A stretch of 64,000 nt of DNA from Eudasyphora cyanicolor (GCA_963930755.1 OZ005738.1:176197832-176261831), one strand, 5' to 3'; positions 44,430 through 57,399 are shown, counted from the stretch's first letter. Notes: generated from the letters alone by a model not told the origin. Numbers and translations: made by a program.

Positions 44430-44961
44430 CCGGGTCGATTTATGGGAGGCAAAAAAAGTCGCCATTGCTCAGTGAAAATCGTTTTCTAGGGATCAAAATA
44501 AGAAAGTTTGCCGAAGGAACCATACCTCTAAAACGAATTCTGATGTCCCGGAATTTGGGTCGAACTTTTGGGTAGGGGCAAATTTTGAAAAATCCCACTT
44601 TGATCCATTTAGAGTGCTCCAATCGAGTCCAAATGTATGACCGACCCCACTAACTTTGGAGGCCCGACCCACCCATGCCAGTGGCACACCCCCTGGACCC
44701 CCCTGGGTGTTCCATACATTTGGACTCGATTGGAGCACTCTAAATGGGTCAAAGTGGGATTTTTTCCGGGACATCAGAATTCGTTTTAGAGGTATGGTTC
44801 CTTCGGCAATGTTTCTTATTTTGATCCCTAGAATACGATTTTCACTGAGCACTTCACTGAGTGGGGGTCGGTCATACATTTGGACTCGATTGGAGCACTC
44901 TAAATGGGTCAAAGTGGGATTTTCACTGAGCAATGGGCGATTTTTAAATCGACCCGCCCTA
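44430..44961. mobile_element. Foldback element with GGCCGGGTCGATTTA ends
   Basis: Left end GGCCGGGTCGATTTA and reverse complement of right end GGGCGGGTCGATTTA are each next to TA. Inside, 44460-44640 is inverted against 44700-44940 ('gctcagtgaaaatc', 'ggaaccatacctctaaaacg', 'atttagagtgctccaatcga'), with part of the right arm duplicated (44706-44760 and 44874-44930). GC content is higher than around. Both strands carry long open frames (44493-44969 minus, 44656-45012 plus) that are by-products of the inverted repeat. Confidence 0.8.
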
Positions 44962-44984
44962 TTATACATACTTCAAACACGTAA

Positions 44985-45690
44985 GAAAGTTCAGTCGGTT
45001 AAACCGACTTAAGAATCCCCTCACCTTCAGTCCCAAATAAATATTCGTAATTTTATTTATATTTTGTATTAACTAAATTTTTATCATTTTAAATTGAATT
45101 TAATAACTGCACTGGTATCAAAGTTATAAGCAGTTAGCTTTTGGTGCAAAATGGTCCATTTGTGTGGGAGGTACAAAAAGCAACGTGCCAATAACGCCCA
45201 CTTTTCTCTGGGCTCTAGGTACTATATAAGCATTACACTGTACAAAATTTCAAGTATTTGTATGAGCTGGTATTAAAGTTATAAGCAGTTAACTTTTGGT
45301 GCAAAATGGTCCATCTGGTGGGAGGTAACAAAAGGGGCGTGTCAACTTCTCCCACTCTTTTGAAGGCGTTGGCGACTAACAAACTTATACTATGTGTGGA
45401 ATTTCAAAACATTCGAATAAGTAGTATAGAAGTTATTAAATAATCAATATTTCACTAAATGATAACCCTTGTGGGAGAGGTACTAGAAGGAGTTGACGAA
45501 TATGGCCCCTCTTCGAACATAGCCGGAGATAGAAAACATATTACCACATACCAAATTTTAAGTCAATCGGTCGAAAGGAGTCGAGAGTTATAGTGCGCAC
45601 CAGCCAGCAGACAGACAGACGGACGGACATTGCTCAAATGACTTACACTTTTTGCTCATAGCAAATTATATATATCCTCCTCATTAAGGT
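44985..45690 (-). mobile_element. DINE-like family A, copy 2 (inverted)
   Basis: Read on the minus strand it has the start 'tatctcctcaccttaatgag', the GTCCGTCCGTCTGTCTGTC-like run at about 45610-45630, two core repeat units and the end 'aagtcggtttaaccgactga' plus ACTTTCTTACGTG. It faces copy 3 head to head with about 255 bp between. Confidence 0.85.
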
Positions 45691-45944
45691 GAGGAGATAA
45701 AAATATTGTATAGTACTACCGATACAAAGAATACCATAAAAAATTGGAATATAAAAAATTAAAAAATATTTAACATAAAAAAACATTTTGTTCTGATTTT
45801 ACGGAATAGTAATATATAGGTCTCTGACACAAAAATAAAATAGCATAACGTTACTAATTCTTCACATGAAGAGGATAACATTTTGATTCCAAAACAATTA
45901 CATATTAATTACTTCATTACTGAGAGAGGGTACCATCTTTGGTC

Positions 45945-46815
45945 TTTATACCCTCACTTTAGTGTGACGAGGGTATATATCATTTTATACGGAAAAAAAT
46001 GTAACACGTCGAAGGAGTGGCCTAAGACCCCAAGTATGTTCGGAGGAAATCCGTTTTGGGTCATTTTAAGTCGAATGAGCAATGTCCGTCCGTCTGCTGT
46101 CTGTCTGTCTGCTGGCTGGTGCGCACGATAACTATCGAAAGGAGTAACCGATTGACTTCATATTTGGTATGTGGTAATATTTTTTTCTATCTCCGGCTAA
46201 GTTCGAAGATGGGCCATATCTGTCCACTCCTTCTAGTACCTCCCCCACAAAAGGTTAAAATGTTGTGAAAAATTGATTCTTTAATAACTGCTATACTACT
46301 TATTCGAATCTTCTGAAATTCCACACATAGTATTAGCTTATTAGTCGCTATCAACTCGAGAAAAATGGGCGACGTTGCCACGTCCCTTTTGGTACCTCAC
46401 ACACAAATGCACCGTTTTGCACCAAAAGTTAACAGCTTATAACATTAATAACAGTGTATAAAAAACTTGAAATTTTGTACAGTATTATGCTTTTATATTG
46501 CCTACAGTCAAGGGAAAAATTGGGTTTGTTGCCACGCCCTTTTTGGTACCTCCCACACAAAATGCCCAAATCATACCACAATTTAATATCTCATAACGTT
46601 TTTACCAGTGCACATAAATGCTTATAATTCGGCACAGTGCTCTGAATTTAAAGTATCTAATGTTCAGCGAAAAATAGGTGTATTTGATAAACCAATTCTG
46701 GTACCTCCCACACAAATTGACAGAATATTTCGAGTAATGTTCAATATTACATTACTCACAAAGTGAGGGTATACCTTAGTCGGTTTACCCGACTGAAACT
46801 TTCTTACTTGTTATA
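45945..46815 (+). mobile_element. DINE-like family A, copy 3
   Basis: Begins 'tataccctcactttagtgtg', has the GTCCGTC/TGTCTGTC run at about 46085-46112, three core repeat units (46380-46700) and ends 'agtcggtttacccgactgaa' plus ACTTTCTTACTTGTT. With copy 2 it forms a large head-to-head inverted pair. Confidence 0.87.
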
Positions 46816-48185
46816 ATAAAAAATAGGTAATTTTTACCTCATCCTAGAAGGAGTATAATGGAAAAGGGTACCATTTATGGTGCCTTTTTAATCTAAAAAG
46901 TAAGATTTTGGAAAAATAATTAAAAAAACTAAAAGTCTGGAGAATATAATTCAATTTTGTCCCCTTTTTACTAAAAAAAAAATATTCGTCCCCCTATTTT
47001 AACCAAAAATATACTAATTTCGAAACAAAATATTAAAATTTTCGAGAAATAATTATACAGCTTCATTACGGGGAGAGGGTATAATTTTTGTATCATATCA
47101 AAAAAGTACCATTTGTGAAAAAACCCGTTATTACTTCATCCCATGAGAGAATAACATTTCATAGACCGTTTATATTAAAAAAAGAACGAAACTCGAAGAA
47201 AACTTACTTTTTCTACTCAGGGAGAAGGATGCCATTTTTTATCCCTCTTTGGTCCCTTTTATTCCAAAAAGTAAGAAATATTGGGATATGGTATAATTTT
47301 GAAGACCATTATTACATGAAATGGCACCGTTTTAAGTTTTTTCCCAAATTTAAAATAAAAAGTACTAATTATTACCTCTTCACAGAGGCTTACATTTTCC
47401 CGGGGAGATTTTCAGGCCTCCTTTTATTATTTCATATCTTTTGGAAATAATGTTCCCTTTCTTCTTCAACAAGCACGAATTTCAAAAAAGTACGAATTAT
47501 GACCTCTTCCCAGAGGAGGTTACTATTGTTCGGTCGGTTTAGTCATCTTTTTGTTAAAAAGTACGAATTTCGATATAATGCTTACATATTTCCAGGGAGA
47601 TTTCTGGGCCTCTTTTTATTATTTTATATAGTTTTGGGAATTACTGTTCCCTTTTCCCCCCAAAAATCACGAATTTACTATCTTCCTTCCATGAAGATAG
47701 CACTGTATCTGTGCCTATTTCATCGACAATTTTTGGAAAACCCATTACTTATAACCTCATTACTGGGAGGAATACAATTTTGAATCTGTTTGTCCCCATT
47801 ATAAATTCGTTACTGGAAAAGGAGTACTTTTTGGCTCTTTCCCCATTTTTATTTTAAATCGTACAGGATATTAACTCATTTCATGTTTGGTTGTCTTTTT
47901 TCCAAAAAATAGCAATTTTGGAAAACTATTATAATCTCGTTTCTGGAGGAGACTATTTTTCTGCTTATTGTAGCCCATTACACTGTACAACAATTTCGAA
48001 CTTTTCCCAAAATAACGGGTTTCTGACAATGGATTATGGTAGCCCAAACCAGTATCGACGTTTTGAAATATCACATTTGGTTTCATTTCAGGGGGAGACT
48101 GAAGTTTTCCCCTCTTGCAGCATATCGGCTTATGAAACTATGTGTTCCTTCCGTCTGGGGTGTGGGATATGTTCAGCAACATTAA
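46816..48185 (+). repeat. Degenerate repeat of 'acttcattac-gggaga-ggtac' units
   Basis: Loose repeats, spaced very roughly 80-130 bp, share 'ttacttcatcccatgagaga', 'gacctcttcccagaggaggt', 'ttaccggggagattttcagg' types and 'aaaaagtacgaattt'. The longest open frame (47088-47450, 120 codons) is Phe/Tyr-rich and repetitive and not convincing as a gene. The phrase 'tacgaattt' also marks the array at 49.6-52.9 kb, so the two may be related. Confidence 0.5.
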
Positions 48186-48191
48186 GGCCAA

Positions 48192-48668
48192 TATTTTTGC
48201 AGAACATATCAACCCTCTAGCTTCCCCACATAACGTCAATTTTTGGCTTTATTTTAACTAATCGTAAAAACATCCCTAGGAGGTGGTAGGGTGGTGTTGA
48301 AATGTTCTACAAAAATGTTGTAAATATTCTATAAAATGTTACTATATATGTCAGAATACACCGAAGCCCTAAACTTAACACAAACACCAAATACCGGTCA
48401 AATTTGAGTAAAATCCCTCTTTACTTGTATATTTATTGCTTTGACCAATGGGGCGTATGCATAACATTGCTGCATGAATATTCCAAAAGGATGTTTTTGA
48501 CTGGAATTTGGCTGTTTTGCGGTATTTGTGATAAGTTTTGGGCTATGACGTATGGGCTCTGACGTATATAATAGAATTGTATGGGCAACATTTCTGTATT
48601 CGTTAAAATAATGCAACAAATTACCGTTATGTGGGGAAGCTAGAGAGTTGATATGTTCTACAAAAATG
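48192..48668. mobile_element. MITE-like element with ~43-bp inverted ends
   Basis: Left 'tttttgcagaacatatcaac' plus CCTCTAGCTTCCCCACATAA and the reverse complement of the right end match over about 42 bases with two or three differences. The interior of about 390 bp has no gene and includes a further 'tgttctacaaaaatgtt' at 48302. Target duplication not identified. Confidence 0.7.
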
Positions 48669-49570
48669 TCCAGAAATGTCTTCCAACACCTTTTTTCTCT
48701 GTCTGTAAAGGCGGGAAGTCTTTGTGCGGAATTTGAAATAAAACTATTGCCGATGTATTAGTATTTATAAATATTTCACATATACTCGTACTCGTATTCG
48801 CTTGCGCGCAGACTCACTCACTCATTCTATCGCCCTTTGAATTTCGTTTGCTCTTGTCAATGAGATTCATTTGTTGGGGGTGTTGCGCGGGTATTTCATT
48901 AATTTTGATTAATAGTTTTGTGCAGTTTTTGACAGTTGTGTCTGTCACTTTTGAATCACACCAACAACAACAAAAAACTTATATACAGTACAATATGCGA
49001 ACATATATAAATACATACTCCAACTATACAATATAGACAATAATACAGTACAATGAATGAAGTATAATTCTCATACAATGTGTATATGCCTACAGATTGG
49101 TCGTGTCGGAAGACTGAGGGTATTTTTGTTGTACTGTAGTTGTAGCTGTTACAAAATTTAGCCCAAACTTGTGAAATACAAATTAATATTGGTTTTTTGG
49201 TGGGAATTTGTATTGGAAACATATGTTTTCTATTTGAAGTTTTATGTTCGCACCAAAAGAAGTTTTATTATAATGGTAGTCTTTTGTACTTATCCAAGTC
49301 ACCCCCTCCTCCCCCCTCCTCCCACACACACTGCAAAGCTATCGATTACAATGGTGGGTGGCGTCAGCAGAGACCGTTGAAAGGCAAATTAGCTCTGTCA
49401 TTTGCCAGCTTAGTTATGATTGACAGATTTATGAAATTGGGATTAATACATAGGATAAGAGGGAAGAATTCCTATATATGGAAAAATATAGGGGAAATTT
49501 AAACATATGTACGTACGTTAATTCTCGAACATAAAAAATATATATTTTTAAGCAAATTACTACATCTTTA
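48669..49570. other. No recognised gene
   Basis: A C-rich tract near 49302-49325 ('ccccctcctcccccctcctc') and a CACTCACTCATTC stretch at 48815 stand out. Short overlapping open frames are without domain. Confidence 0.4.
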
Positions 49571-49577
49571 TAAATAA

Positions 49578-52500
49578 ACTAGCTTACCCGGTGCGCTTCG
49601 CAGCCCCCATCTTTTATCTATTTTCTGTTTAGGGTACTGTAAAATATCTATACCTCTTTCTTTCAAAATGACATAATTATTACATATGGTGCAAAATGAA
49701 GAAGATTTGATTACTTTTATATATAAAATACGAACCCTAGTTTCATTGGTTCATACGTTAGTACAATATAAAACCATGTTTGTCCCACTGTGTCTATAAA
49801 GGTACGAATTTAAAAATCTAAAGTGAATCGCTCCATAGTACCACATTTAACCCTTTCTGTGTAATAATTAACCAATTTTGCACGATTGTACCATATTTTA
49901 AAATGATAATTGATATTTCAATATCCAAATTCGCAAGCTTAGGGCGTATTTCAACATTTTTGTACCCTATATGTGCCATTTATTAAACTTGTTTTCCCCC
50001 ACGGTTTAAGTAGAAGAATCAATTTGGAAAAACAATTTCTTAGCTTTGACTTATGCTGTAAGATCTACCTTTACACTCAGGGACCATATTCAACACCTTT
50101 TGCACCACAGTTCCATATTAAACAATTTTTATTACACTGTGCTTCTAAAGTACGAATTTTTATACATATCCGGGACTGTTTTGTTCCCTTTTTTCCCCAC
50201 TTATCACATTTAATCATTTTACCGTATTTAACTTTTTTGCTTCACCGTACCATATTTAACCCTTTTTGCTCCACTAAACCATATTTAACACATTTTTTCC
50301 CCTCTGTAACATGTTGAAAAATTTTTGCATCATAATTTTACCCTTTTTGCACCACAGTGCTACATTTTTGCAGTGCATCATAATTTTAACCTTTTTCCAC
50401 CACAGTGCTACTAAAAGCATACATTAAGAAAAAAAAACATTCTTATTTCATATTTAACTTACCCTCTCTCCCTGCATCCATATTTTTACCCACTGTACTA
50501 AATGTTCGTTTTTTGACCCACTATGCTATATTTAACCTTTTGGGTCCACTAAATCAAATTTAACACCTTTTTGTCCTACTATATTTTGTCCGCTATATTT
50601 AACCATTTTTGCCCCACTGTACCATAGTTAACACATTTGTGCCCACTGTTCCATAGTAAACGCTTTTTTCTCCACTGTACCATTTTTAACCCATTTTGTT
50701 CCACGTTACCGTATGTTACTATTTGTGCCCACTGTAACCATTTTTGTCATACTGTACCATAATTAACCATTTGTATCCCACTGTACCATTCTAACACATT
50801 TTTTTCCCCACTGTTCCATAGTTAAACCTTTTTGCCCCACTGTACCATATTTAACCCATTTTGTCCCACGTTACCATATTCAACTAATTGTGCCCCACTG
50901 TACTATAGCTAACCCTTTTTGCCCCACTGTGTCATATTAAACGCTTTTTCTCACTGTAACGTATTTAACAGTTTTTGCCCCACAGTACCATATTTAACCC
51001 TCTTTGCTCCACTCTACAACATTTAACACAGTTATGCCCCACTGTACTGTATAGTTAACCATTTTTGTCGCACTGTACCATATTTAACCCTTTCTGCCCC
51101 ACTGTACCATTTTTAACCCATTTTGTTCCACATTACCGTATGTTACTATTTGTGCCCACTGTAACCATTTTTGTCATACTGTACCATAATTAACCATTTG
51201 TGTCCCACTGTACCATTCTAACACATTTTTTCCCCACTGTTCCATTGTTAAAGCTTTTTGCCCCACTGTACCATATTTAACCCATTTTGTCCCACATTAC
51301 CATGTACCATAGTTAACCCTTTTTGCCCCACTGTGTCATATTAAACGCTTTGTCTCACTGTACCGTATTTAACAGTTTTTGCCCCACTGTACCATATTTA
51401 ACACAGTTATGCCCCACTGTACTGTATAGATACCCATTTTTGTCACACTGTACCATATTTAATCCTTTTTGCCCCACTGTATCATAGTAAATACATTTTT
51501 GCCCGACTGTTCAATAGTTAACGCTTTTTGCCCCACTGTACCTCTTTTAACCAATTTGTCCAACTTTACCATATACATATAACTATTTTTACCCCACTGT
51601 ACCATAGTTAACCCTTTTTGCACAACTGTGCCCCATTCAACTCTTTATCTCACTGTACAAAATGTTTACCCACTGTACCATATTTAACAAATTTTTGTCT
51701 CAATGTACCGTACTCGTATTTAAAATGTGTCTCCACGCTAGCGTACTTAAACCTTTTCCCCGACTGTAACATATTTAATCATATTTTCTCCACCCCACTA
51801 TTTAACCGTTTTTGACCGCAGTGCTCCTAAAACCATATAAACTGTTCATATCTTATGTTTAAGTTCCAATTTTGGCAGATTGTTCCCTTTTTTCCCCATG
51901 TTCCATAATTAACCCGTCGTGTCCCACTGTACCTCTTAAAGTTAGAATTACTAAAAATCACTTCCAATCTCCAGTTTATGTTCCAAAAGTTACCCTGGAA
52001 CCATTGATCCATGTTTGACATTTTTAAGCCACTGTACTATATTTTACACTTTTTGCCCCACTGTGCCCCGAAAACTACGAATACAAAAAAAACTTAATAC
52101 CCCGATCAGTTGACATAAAGACACCCCTCGCTTCAATTTTCACCATTCTAATATTAGGCTTTAAATTTGGCGGTGGTACCATATTTATACCTTTCTGTCC
52201 CACTGTGCCTCTAAATTTTAAAAAAAAATCACTCCTTGTTCTTGTTTACGTCCTAAGAACTACTCTCACACCGAATTTCACGATTCTAGGTCTTGCCATT
52301 TGGATTTGGCTGTTGTACCACATTTTTCTCTTTTAACCCCACTGTGTACGTAAATGTTCGAATTTCGAAAAATCCTGTCAATTTCAGAGTCTACCTCATA
52401 AGAGCTACCCTCACACCAAATTTCACGATTCTAGCTCTTGCCATTTGAATTTGGCTGTTGTACTACATTTATCCCATTTTTCCCTTTTTACCCCACTGTG

Positions 52501-52945
52501 TGCGTAAATGTTCGAATTACGAAAAATCCTGCCAATTTCAGTGTCTACCTCATAAGGTCTACCATCACACAATATTTCACGATTCTAGCTCTTGCCATTT
52601 GGATTTGGCTGATGTACCACATTTATCACTTTTTAGCCCACTGTGTGCCTAAATGTTCGAATTACAAAAAATCCTGCCAATTTCTGAGTCTACGTCCTAA
52701 GGGCTACCCTCATACCAAATTTCAAGATTCAAGCTTATTTCGTTTAGATTTGGCGGTGGTACCATATTTATCCCTTTTTGCCCTATTGTGCGGCTAATAG
52801 TACGAATTTCGAAAAATCTACCCTCCCACCAAATTTCATGATTCTAGCTTCAGCCGTTTGGCCTGGGCGATGATCAGTCAGTCAATCAGTCAATCAGTCA
52901 GTCAGTCAGCCAGTCACGCAACAATTTTATATATATAGATATATG
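49578..52945 (+). mobile_element. Pearl-like tandem-repeat element ending in (GTCA)n
   Basis: Begins ACTAGCTTACCCGGTGCGCT. The body (50000-52090) is a degenerate ~30-bp array of the type CCCCACTGTACCATATTTAA + CCCTTTTTG. It is followed by about five ~150-bp units (52130-52870) with 'aaatttcacgattctagctc' and 'tgccatttggatttggctg'. It closes with 'agccgtttggcctgggcgat', a GTCA/ATCA microsatellite (52876-52915) and 'ttttatatatatagat'. Core repeats followed by a tetranucleotide microsatellite are described for pearl and DINE/mini-me elements (non-autonomous Helitron/Helentron relatives). No protein is encoded. Confidence 0.65.
50680..51430 (+). repeat. ~427-bp higher-order duplication in the CCCCACTGTACC array
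   Basis: The phrase 'ttgttccacgttaccgtatg' with following 'gtaaccatttttgtcatact' at 50696 recurs at 51123 (offset 427) in the same order, and the similarity continues to the 'acacagttatgccccactgt' segments (51025 and 51400). Recent segmental amplification inside an old 30-bp array. Confidence 0.8.
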
Positions 52946-53439
52946 AGTTTTATCATGATTAACAACATTTTATTATTGTTCATATTTTGTTGTTGTTGTT
53001 GTAAAAACCGGTTAGGATTTCTGTGACCACTGCACTTAAATTAGTGTCCTAGAAGCTGCATTGCTAAAATCAGCATTTATTTTTCTATGATGTTGATACT
53101 AATGGCGATTTCGATTCTGGAAAAAGTGCAGCATTTTCTTTGCCCCTTTCCCGAAAACTGCACATTTCTAACACATTTTGGAAATTTAAAAATTGGATTT
53201 AATTTTACTTCGAGGGACTACATCATTTCGATCTAAAATGTGCAAATATTGTCTATTATTTCACGTAGAGGGGGAAACACTTTTTCCAGAAACGAAATCT
53301 CCATAAGCTTCAAAACCGGTACATATGGGGGGCTACAACTAACTCTGAACCGATACTCTTTAAATTTGGCAGTTCTCTTCTTGGTTCAAACGTTTTCTTT
53401 GTGGCGAATAACATACACATTGGTTCAAAACAACAAACC

Positions 53440-53945
53440 TACTTTAGAATCCCCTCACCTTCAGTCCCAAAAAAACATTCGTAAATTTATTTATTTTGTT
53501 GTTTTAATTAAATCATTATTATCAATTTATATTGCATTTAATAATTTGAAGTATGTACTGACAAACAGTTGACTTTTGGGCGTGGCAAATACGCCCATTT
53601 TTCTTGAGGTGTTATCGACTAATAGGCTAATACTATGTGTGGAATTTCAGAAGATTGGAGTAAACAGTATTGAAGTTATAGAATAATCAATATTTCACTA
53701 AATGTTAACCCTTTGTGGGGGAGGTACTAGACGGATTAGACCACAATGGGCCGACTTAATCCTTTCGAGAGTTATCGTGGTGACCAGCCAGAGGACAGAC
53801 AGACGGACGCTCTAATGACTTAAATTTACCCAAAACGAATTTCCGCCAAACACAGTTTGTGTCTTAGGACACTCCTTCGATGTGATACACTTTTGGCTCG
53901 TAGCAAATGATATATACCCTCCTCTCTAAGGTAAGGGGATAATAA
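53440..53945 (-). mobile_element. DINE-like family A, copy 4 (inverted, short)
   Basis: The minus strand reads from 'tatccccttaccttagagag' through a short GTCCGTCTGTCTGTCC run to 'gggactgaaggtgaggggat' near 53450. Only part of one core unit remains, and the final 'actttcttacttgtt' is missing or replaced. Confidence 0.8.
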
Positions 53946-53988
53946 TTCTCTTATAGGTCTTCGATGCCTAATCAGAGGTATTGTTTAA

Positions 53989-54236
53989 CTCCGCACCAGA
54001 ATGGCGGGAGTTAAAAAAAGAAAAACACAAAAAATTTATATTTTATTATATTATTTCGGCCGTGAGCCGTATGCGGTGGCAGTGTGCCATAAGCGGTTGA
54101 GTCGTGAACTAAAGTAATTCAACAATGACGGCGTTGCCATCACTTAGCGAGTTTTGCGGCGCTGTGGTGAAAACCGACGGCTCCAAATCTGATGCAGGTG
54201 GCGATGAAGTCGGCAGTCAGCTGTTGTGACTTCAAC
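53989..54236. repeat. Direct repeat left of the R1-like LINE (248 bp)
   Basis: Runs from AACTCCGCACCAGAATGGCG to GCTGTTGTGACTTCAAC. The same sequence is found at 57645-57906 in the same orientation with about five substitutions and length change only in the A/T-rich part. It contains a 34-codon open frame (54125-54229, MTALPSLSEFCGAVVKTDGS...) that stays open in both copies, with A/V and D/N differences. Contents beyond that are unknown. Confidence 0.9.
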
Positions 54237-54241
54237 ATTCC

Positions 54242-54272
<31 letters not shown>

Positions 54273-54447
54273 GCTGCGCTGGAGGTGTTGAATCTTCTGA
54301 AAGATGATGATTCAGTCCGTACTGAAAAACATGCACGATTCTTACGTACTAAACCACACCCCCCTCTTCGACCATCACTTCTTCACGGAACTGCTGTGAA
54401 GTATTACTTCGTGAAGGATGGTTAGCCATTAGGCTATATACTGCACT

Positions 54448-57399
54448 CTAAATCGTATTGATTTCTACGCTTCTCCGCATATTGTGCACTCTATGTAGCT
54501 CCAGGATTGTATTTGTCACTAATTCTGAGATATTTCGCCAAGTATCATCGCTTTGTAACATATATTCGATCACGTTCGAATGTTCGATTGTAGGGACGCC
54601 TTCTCTGTTGAACCTTGGACAGAGGAATATGACGTGATTTGCGTCTTCTTCCGCCTCTAGACAGTTTGGGCACATAGGCGAGCTATCGTGTCCAAATCTG
54701 TGCAGATACTTCCGGAAGGCACCATGATCTGTTAAGAACTGCGTGAGGTAGTAGTTCGTGTCACCGTGTCGTCTGGTCAACCATACACTTGTGGTAGGTA
54801 TAAGGAGATGCGTCCATCTTCCCTTTGCAGATGTATCCCAACGAGATTGCCAAGTGGCGATCGATGAGGAACGCTCTTCTTTGGCAAATTCGGATCTCTG
54901 CTTTCTGTTCTCCGGTTTTCAATCGTGTATACGTTTCGTCTCGGTAGCTATGATGTCAATTGGAATAAGACCAGCGACAACACCTGCTGCATCCTCCGAT
55001 ATCGTTCTATACCCTGAAATTGGCCGAAGGCAGCTTAGTCGATATATAGACATCAACTTTTTCCGATAGGATTTCACACTCAATGCATCCGCTCATACGG
55101 GAGAAGCATAAAGGATTACGGAATTAACTACAGTGACAAGTAGTTTCCGTCTCTCGAGTTTGGGACCTCCAACGTTGGGCAGCATTCGTGCCAGGGAAGC
55201 TTGAGTTTCTGCAGCTTTCTTGATTATATACTCAATGTGGTCCTTGAATGTTAGCCTGTTGTATATGATAACTCCCAAATATTTGAGAGAGCGGCTTGAA
55301 CGGATAATTGTATCTCCAACAATCACGTTCATATATTCCGTTGTTTTGCGGCTTGTGATGAGGATTGCCTCTGTTTTATCTGCAGCTAGTTGTAGGTGTG
55401 CTGACTCGAGCCAAATTTGGACCTGTTTGATAGCCGTGTTGGTGGCTGCTTCTACGCTGTTGATGTGTTTTCCGACCGTGATTATGGCGATGTCATCAGC
55501 AAAGCCTATAATATTAACCCCATTTGGAAGGGGAAGTATCAGCACTTCATCATACATAATGTTTCACAACAGTGGACCCAGAACTGATCCTTGTGGGACG
55601 CCTGCGGATGCAGTGTAGTGCTGCAGTCCATTGTCGCTCAGGTATATGAGCTTCCTGTTGTCAAGATACCTTTTTACCATATCTTTAATGTACGTCGGGG
55701 CTTCGATTCGCACCAGGGATTTGTGGATGTGCCCCCAATCTGCAGAGTTGAAAGCATTCTTCACATCGAGAGTAACGACGGCGCAATATTTTTTTGTTCC
55801 GCCTTTCCACCTTGCTCCTTCGATGGCCTTCGCCGCCGTATCAACTGCCAGTTTCACTGCGTCGATGGTAGACCGTGCTTTCCTAAAACCAAATTGTTTT
55901 TCGGATAGGGCGCCTTTTTCTTCGACTGCTGTCATTAGTCTATTGTATAGGATTCTCTCTAGTATTTTTCCCATAGTGTCTAGGAGGCATATGGGGCGGC
56001 AGGATGATGGTTCCCCTGGTGGCTTGCTTCCTTTGGGGATGAGCACAATATTTTGAATTTTCCAGTGGGTGGGAAATACTCCCTCGCGGAAACACCTCTG
56101 GAATGTTTCGAGGAAGATGTCAGGTCTTCGATGGATTGCAGCCTTTAATGCAATGTTTGGTATTCCATCCGGACCTGGGGCTTTGTGGGTACCAATTTTT
56201 GCATATGCTTCTTCAAGCTCTTCTTGAGTGATATCCGGTATTATTTCAGCATCAAGCATCAACACTGGATACGTGGTAGGCAGTGGACGTTGTGGGAATA
56301 ATGTACCAATAATATTTTCCAACATTTTTGGGCAGGTTATTTGAGGTGATTTCCCCCGCATCTTCTTCATTACCATCCTATAGGCAGTTCCGTATGGATC
56401 GATATCGGCATGGTTACATATACTTTTAAAGCATGTTCTTTTGCTCTCTTTTATCGCGATTTGCAGAGTTTTTCGTGACTCTCTGAACTCCTCTAGTAGT
56501 CAAACCTTTCCCTTCCCTCTTGCTCGCTGCATCCTTCGCCTAGCTTTCAAACAGACAGACCGTAGCTGGCGGATGTGTTCGTTCCACCAGTAGCAGGGTT
56601 GGCCTCGCTTCGGAAGTGTTCTTCTCGGCATTGACGCCTCGCATGCTTCAACTATCACGTTTGTTAGATCCTGAGCTTGTTCTTCAGCAGAGCTGGAAGT
56701 TAACAGTGCTGTGTCGATCATTACGTCGATTCCGTAATGATCGAAAAAACTTGGTCCGGAAAAAACTTGGTTTTGTTTTCCTCTATTATGTTTTGACTTG
56801 ATATCGAGCAGTATGGCCTGATGATCACTAAGGGTAAAGTGCTCACTTACCTGCCATTTAGTGACTCGTGTTAACGAAGGACTAGCGAAAGTTATATCTA
56901 TGAAAGATTCTGTTCTACCTCTGTTGAACGTCGTTTTTTTGCCGTCGTTTAGCAGTTCTACCTCAAGTTGGGCAAACGATTCCAGGATGCTACGTCCTCT
57001 AGCATTGGTGTATCTACTACCCCACTGTGTTGCCCAAGCGTTAAAGTCTCCACCGATGACGATGGGCCTCCTGTTCTTGGCATCGGTTACAAGTTCATCC
57101 AGAATGGCCTGGAATTCGGAGTGTGTTAGACTAGGAGGACAGTAACAGCTGTAGAAATGAATTCCTCCGACCTTTGCACGCACAAAATAAGTGGACATGG
57201 TGCATACGTCTTCGAATGCGTTTTTGCCACTTGTCCATATTGCTACTTTCCTACATTTTCCTTCTGACCATGTGTTACTATCGGGTATCTTATATGGCTC
57301 GCTGATCAGGACAATATCCACATTTTTCTCCTTCGTTGTCTGCGCAAGAAGATCTTGTGCCGCCTCGCAATGGTTTAGGTTGAGCTGGATGACTCTCAT
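54448..57399 (-). pseudogene. LINE ORF2 (endonuclease + reverse transcriptase), several breaks
   Basis: Nicks the target and copies the element RNA. 57399-56500 is an APE-type endonuclease (LNLNHCEAAQDL start, SEPY, GGDFNAWATQWGS, SDHQAI). After a frameshift near 56500, 56376-55564 is a reverse transcriptase palm (APGPDGIPN, FGFRKARST, LDVKNAFNSADW, GVPQGSVLGPLL). A TGA replaces the expected Trp codon after GPLL (about 55561), then 55557-55093 has the catalytic FADDIAI. A further stop at about 55093 precedes the C-terminal segment 54780-54448 with CPNCLEAEEDANHVIFLC. About 984 codon lengths in total, near the usual size for R1-type ORF2. No RNase H is visible, as expected for the R1 group. 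Confidence 0.88.

Noticed and set aside
44493..45012. Proteins of 158 and 118 codons
   Set aside because: Both frames lie over an inverted repeat on opposite strands and have no recognisable domain.
47088..47450. 120-codon open frame
   Set aside because: Phe/Tyr-rich translation of a degenerate repeat; no start context or domain support.
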